From positions 1-9,011 of the forward strand of contig JADGRN010000050.1 in assembly GCA_017880825.1 (NCBI GenBank): a stretch of 9,011 bases of DNA. The letters run 5' to 3'. This document shows, piece by piece, positions 6,680 to 9,011 of this stretch. Both the position numbers and the translations under genes were made by a program. This DNA is from Methylophilaceae bacterium (GTDB taxonomy: Bacteria; Pseudomonadota; Gammaproteobacteria; Burkholderiales; Methylophilaceae). The stretch's first letter is position 1; the number at the start of each line of letters is the position of its first letter. A model generated the notes under the pieces. The model made no database searches and was not told the DNA's origin. It saw nothing but the letters and a program-made list of their open reading frames with translations.

Positions 6680-6834
6680 CTGACGGCATTCTGGGCTATA
6701 CTTCACCCTGATGCAGAAAGGCGTTTCAAGCTCTGGGGATTCAAATTCTTTGGTGTAATCAAGTCCGTCCTAATGTTGCCCTGCGCAAAAAGATTCAAAT
6801 TTTGTTAGATGTCTAAAACCACGAGAGCACACTC
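6680..6834. other. Gap between the htpG hairpin and the gtrA-like gene
   Basis: No gene is supported here. TATACT (6697-6702) is a good -10-like hexamer but has no matching -35 box at proper distance. GATTCAAATT occurs twice, at 6738-6747 and 6792-6801, 54 bases apart. A 15-codon ATG frame at 6711-6758 has no Shine-Dalgarno and is not called. A promoter for the glycosylation cassette should lie in this gap, but I cannot place it firmly. Confidence 0.4.
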
Positions 6835-7197
6835 TTGGCATTTGTTCGTTATACCCTCATTGGCGGTATCGCCACCGCCGTACATTATGCCGTGCTAGTT
6901 GCGCTGGTCGAGGGCTTTGATTTTTCACCGTCGCCATCGGCCATGTTTGGGGCGCTGTGTGGCGCTTTGGTCGCCTATACCGGCAATCGGGAATTTACCT
7001 TCGCCAGCAGCGCTCTTCATCATATCGCATTACCCCGCTTCCTGGTCATTGCCGCAATCGGCGCCATACTGAGCGGGGGCATGGTATGGGTCGGAACCGT
7101 GATGCTGGCCTGGCACTACCTCATTGCCCAATTGGTGGCTACAATTCTGATTGTGCTTCTCACCTATCAGCTTAATCGCCTATGGACCTTCCGATGA
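6835..7197 (+). CDS. gtrA: GtrA-family small membrane protein, probable polyprenyl-phosphate-sugar flippase
   Basis: The 120-residue product has four predicted membrane helices (about 6-27, 34-52, 66-86 and 93-114) and the GtrA/DPMS signature: FVRYTLIGGIATAVHY at the start, and N-R-aromatic-TF motifs at the ends of both halves (NREFTF 51-56, NRLWTF 114-119). GtrA proteins are thought to flip undecaprenyl-phosphate-linked sugar across the inner membrane for O-antigen or other envelope glycosylation. The frame has no ATG at the N-terminus. TTG 6835, preceded by GAGAG at 6823-6827 with a 7-base spacer, gives a complete family-like start, and an in-frame stop lies at 6814-6816. The next gene overlaps it by ATGA. 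The symbol denotes the family; the sugar is unknown. Confidence 0.88.
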   Translation: MAFVRYTLIGGIATAVHYAVLVALVEGFDFSPSPSAMFGALCGALVAYTGNREFTFASSALHHIALPRFLVIAAIGAILSGGMVWVGTVMLAWHYLIAQLVATILIVLLTYQLNRLWTFR

Positions 7198-8207
7198 CAC
7201 AGGAAACCCCTGCTTATAACAACGGCGTAACGCCGACCTGCACGCTCAGCGTGATCGTGCCTGCCTACAACGAGGAAGAGGTATTGCCCATATTCCACCA
7301 ACGCCTTGTTGCAGCGCTTGCCGGCGTACCAGGCAAATGTGAGGTGATCTATGTGGATGACGGCAGCACCGATCGCACCGCGCAATTGCTCGGGGAACTC
7401 CATCTGGTCGACCCCCTGGTCGGCGTGGCGTGCTTCACCCGCAATTTCGGCAAAGAGGAAGCCATGAGCGCTGGACTGCGTCTTGCCCGTGGAGAGGCGG
7501 CCGTGCTGATTGATGCCGACCTGCAGGATCCGCCGGAGTTGATCCCGGCGATGGTGCAGGCATGGCGTGAGGGTGCTGAAGTGGTGAACATGAAGCGGCG
7601 CAGCCGCGGCGGAGAGACCGCTTTTAAAAAGGCCACGGCGCACGCTTTCTACCGCGTCATCAACAAGCTCAGCGAAGTACCGATCCCGGAAGATGTGGGC
7701 GATTTTCGCCTGCTCAGTCGACGAGCGGTAGATGCCATGAATCAGCTGCCGGAGCGTGGCCGCTTCATGAAAGGCCTGTTTGCCTGGATCGGTTTCCGCC
7801 AGACCACCATCGAATATGACCGCGACGCGCGCGCTGCCGGCGTGAGCAAGTGGCGTTATTGGCGGCTGTGGAATTTCGCTCTGGACGGCATCACCTCATT
7901 CTCTACCGCGCCGCTCAAAGTGGCGACTTACGTGGGCATGCTGAGTGCCCTGGGTTCATTCTGCTATGCCTTCTACTTTCTATTTAAGACCCTGACCGTC
8001 GGAGATCCGGTGAAAGGCTTTCCTACCCTGATCGTGGTGATATTACTGGTCGGTGGCTTGCAGTTGATGGCCACCGGCGTGCTGGGCGAATACCTTGGAC
8101 GCATGTACATTGAAAGCAAGCGTCGGCCACTGTACCTGATGTATGACTATCAGGCGCCGTCGATTAATAACGCTGAATCTTCCACAGGTTCACAGGGCTC
8201 GAATTGA
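7194..8207 (+). CDS. gtrB: GtrB-like polyprenyl-phosphate glycosyltransferase (GT2)
   Basis: This enzyme probably transfers a sugar from a nucleotide sugar to undecaprenyl phosphate at the cytoplasmic face of the inner membrane. Numbered from ATG 7194 (337 residues), the GT-A domain has SVIVPAYNEEE (19-29), VDDGS (54-58), the metal-binding DADLQDPPE (107-115) and GDFRLLSR (169-176). Two membrane helices follow (about 242-264 and 277-297), then LGEYLGRMYIESKRRP (297-312). CFTRNFGKEEA, PERGRFMKG and GITSFSTAPLK point to GtrB/YfdH rather than ArnC or DPM1. ATG 7194 overlaps the gtrA stop as ATGA and has GGA at 7184-7186. ATG 7182 would add four residues and is possible. Its donor (often UDP-glucose in this family) cannot be read from sequence. 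Translational coupling with GtrA supports a shared pathway. Confidence 0.92.
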   Translation: MTQETPAYNNGVTPTCTLSVIVPAYNEEEVLPIFHQRLVAALAGVPGKCEVIYVDDGSTDRTAQLLGELHLVDPLVGVACFTRNFGKEEAMSAGLRLARGEAAVLIDADLQDPPELIPAMVQAWREGAEVVNMKRRSRGGETAFKKATAHAFYRVINKLSEVPIPEDVGDFRLLSRRAVDAMNQLPERGRFMKGLFAWIGFRQTTIEYDRDARAAGVSKWRYWRLWNFALDGITSFSTAPLKVATYVGMLSALGSFCYAFYFLFKTLTVGDPVKGFPTLIVVILLVGGLQLMATGVLGEYLGRMYIESKRRPLYLMYDYQAPSINNAESSTGSQGSN

Positions 8208-8211
8208 ACAT

Positions 8212-9011
8212 ATGTTAAACCGTATTCGTGCTGGCGGCCCTTTGCTATGGGCGCTGGCCGTATTAGTTGCAGGGCGGATCGCCACCCTCGGGCTATACCC
8301 GCTGCTGGACACCACCGAAGCGCGCTATGCCGAAATCGCGCGCAAGATGGTCGAGTTGAATGACTGGATCACTCCGTGGTTCGACTACGGCGTGCCATTC
8401 TGGGGCAAGCCGCCGCTGTCATTCTGGATGACCGCCGTGAGTTTCAAACTGTTCGGTATCAACGAATTCGCCGCGCGCCTGCCGCATTTCCTAGGGGCAC
8501 TGCTGGTAGCGTGGCTGGTGTGGGATTGGTCGACCCGGCGTTCGCGCCAGGAAGCCTGGTATAGCGCCGCTTTACTTGCCGGATCAGTGGTATTTTTCAT
8601 TGCTGCCGGAGCGGTAATGACCGATATGGCCTTGGTGCTTGGCATCACGCTGACGATGCGTGGTTTCTGGTTAGGCCTGCATGGCACAGATGCCGAGCGT
8701 GGGCGTGAGCGCTGGCTGGTGTTCCTGGGACTCATCGTTGGCTTATTGGCCAAAGGGCCGCTGGCGCTGGTACTGGCAGGTATACCAATAACGGTCTGGG
8801 CAGTACTGACAGGCAATGTTGCCAAGGTGTTGCGCAACCTGCCCTGGCTGCGTGGCGGGCTGCTTACTATTGTGCTGGCAGGACCTTGGTACGTGCTGGC
8901 TGAGCAGCATACTCCCGGCTTTCTCAACTATTTCCTGGTCGGAGAACATTGGCATCGCTTTGTGACGTCAGGCTGGAAGGGCGACCTGTATGGCACCGCC
9001 CATGCCTTCCC
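8212..9011 (+). CDS. ArnT/PMT-like GT-C glycosyltransferase, N-terminal part (3' end outside the window)
   Basis: ATG 8212, four bases after the previous stop, opens a frame that is still open at the window end (266 full codons). This is about half of a typical GT-C enzyme. A first membrane helix (10-30) is followed by the catalytic periplasmic loop LLDTTEARYAEIARKMVE (31-48) with the acidic D33 and E36, then WITPWFDYGVPFWGKPPLSFW (52-72, in parts), the pattern of ArnT and related undecaprenyl-phosphate-sugar transferases. More hydrophobic segments follow (about 92-105, 116-148, 168-200 and 214-230), with LLAKGPLALVL at 178-188. FLVGEHWHRF (241-250) is another family-like loop. It likely moves the flipped sugar to an envelope acceptor such as LPS. 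The upstream ribosome-binding site is weak, consistent with coupling to the preceding gene. Whether the acceptor is lipid A, O-antigen or protein cannot be told. Confidence 0.88.
   Translation, partial: MLNRIRAGGPLLWALAVLVAGRIATLGLYPLLDTTEARYAEIARKMVELNDWITPWFDYGVPFWGKPPLSFWMTAVSFKLFGINEFAARLPHFLGALLVAWLVWDWSTRRSRQEAWYSAALLAGSVVFFIAAGAVMTDMALVLGITLTMRGFWLGLHGTDAERGRERWLVFLGLIVGLLAKGPLALVLAGIPITVWAVLTGNVAKVLRNLPWLRGGLLTIVLAGPWYVLAEQHTPGFLNYFLVGEHWHRFVTSGWKGDLYGTAHAF

Noticed and set aside
6661..6702. Sigma-70 promoter using TTGCCG (6661-6666) and TATACT (6697-6702)
   Set aside because: The boxes are 30 bases apart, far outside the usual 16-18, and the first box lies in the hairpin loop after htpG.
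6711..6758. 15-codon ATG frame in the gap before the gtrA-like gene
   Set aside because: No Shine-Dalgarno, very short, serine-rich, no sign of conservation that can be judged here.
7194..8207. ArnC (aminoarabinose pathway) for the GT2 gene
   Set aside because: The segments TRNFGKE, VGDFRLLSR, RFMKG and GITSFSTAPLK fit GtrB/YfdH better, and a GtrA partner is adjacent.
8385..8927. Minus-strand frame of 180 codons and a plus-strand frame at 8376-8564
   Set aside because: Both overlap the true GT-C reading frame from 8212, which stays open to the window end and has clear family motifs.
1..9011. CRISPR arrays, tRNA or rRNA genes, insertion sequences, defence or toxin-antitoxin genes
   Set aside because: I looked for regularly spaced repeats, tRNA-like folds, transposase motifs and small paired genes, and saw none.

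Overview
The window reads as a chromosomal segment of a betaproteobacterium. The order rnc-era-recO-pdxJ-acpS is the classic conserved cluster of that class, and all protein motifs fit proteobacterial versions. Base composition is moderate, AT-richer in era and GC-richer in the glycosyltransferase genes. The interspersed repeat between genes and the gene order make me lean to the Nitrosomonadales/Methylophilaceae/Gallionellaceae side, but that is an impression from memory and not a proof.

Positions 1-3188 hold the housekeeping cluster, all on the + strand and tightly packed: the 3' end of rnc (RNase III, dsRNA-binding domain), era (ribosome assembly GTPase, overlapping rnc by 8 bases), recO (recombination mediator), pdxJ (vitamin B6 synthesis, 10 bases after recO) and acpS (holo-ACP synthase, 4 bases after pdxJ). 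The era-recO gap and the acpS-tcdA gap share a repeat core (GTACT-N4-GTACTGTCTTCGGC). tcdA (tRNA ct6A dehydratase) follows acpS, then a 114-residue protein that I do not recognise.

Positions 4512-6621 hold the chaperone gene htpG with an informative leader. It has a sigma-32-type heat-shock promoter, CTTGAAT-N14-CCCCAACT. Overlapping the promoter's downstream edge and the ribosome-binding site is an inverted repeat that could fold the Shine-Dalgarno of htpG into a hairpin, or act as a DNA operator. A strong hairpin follows htpG.

Positions 6622-9011 hold a cell-envelope glycosylation cassette: a GtrA-type small membrane protein (TTG start), a GtrB-type polyprenyl-phosphate glycosyltransferase overlapping it by ATGA, and the first 266 codons of an ArnT/PMT-like GT-C glycosyltransferase that runs off the window. 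Together these fit the usual three-part scheme: a sugar is loaded on undecaprenyl phosphate, flipped to the periplasm, and transferred to an envelope acceptor.

I see no CRISPR array, tRNA, rRNA, transposase, phage gene or evident new defence system. The least ordinary parts are the htpG leader, the two-copy intergenic repeat and the unrecognised 114-residue gene. No stretch longer than 300 bases lacks a gene.
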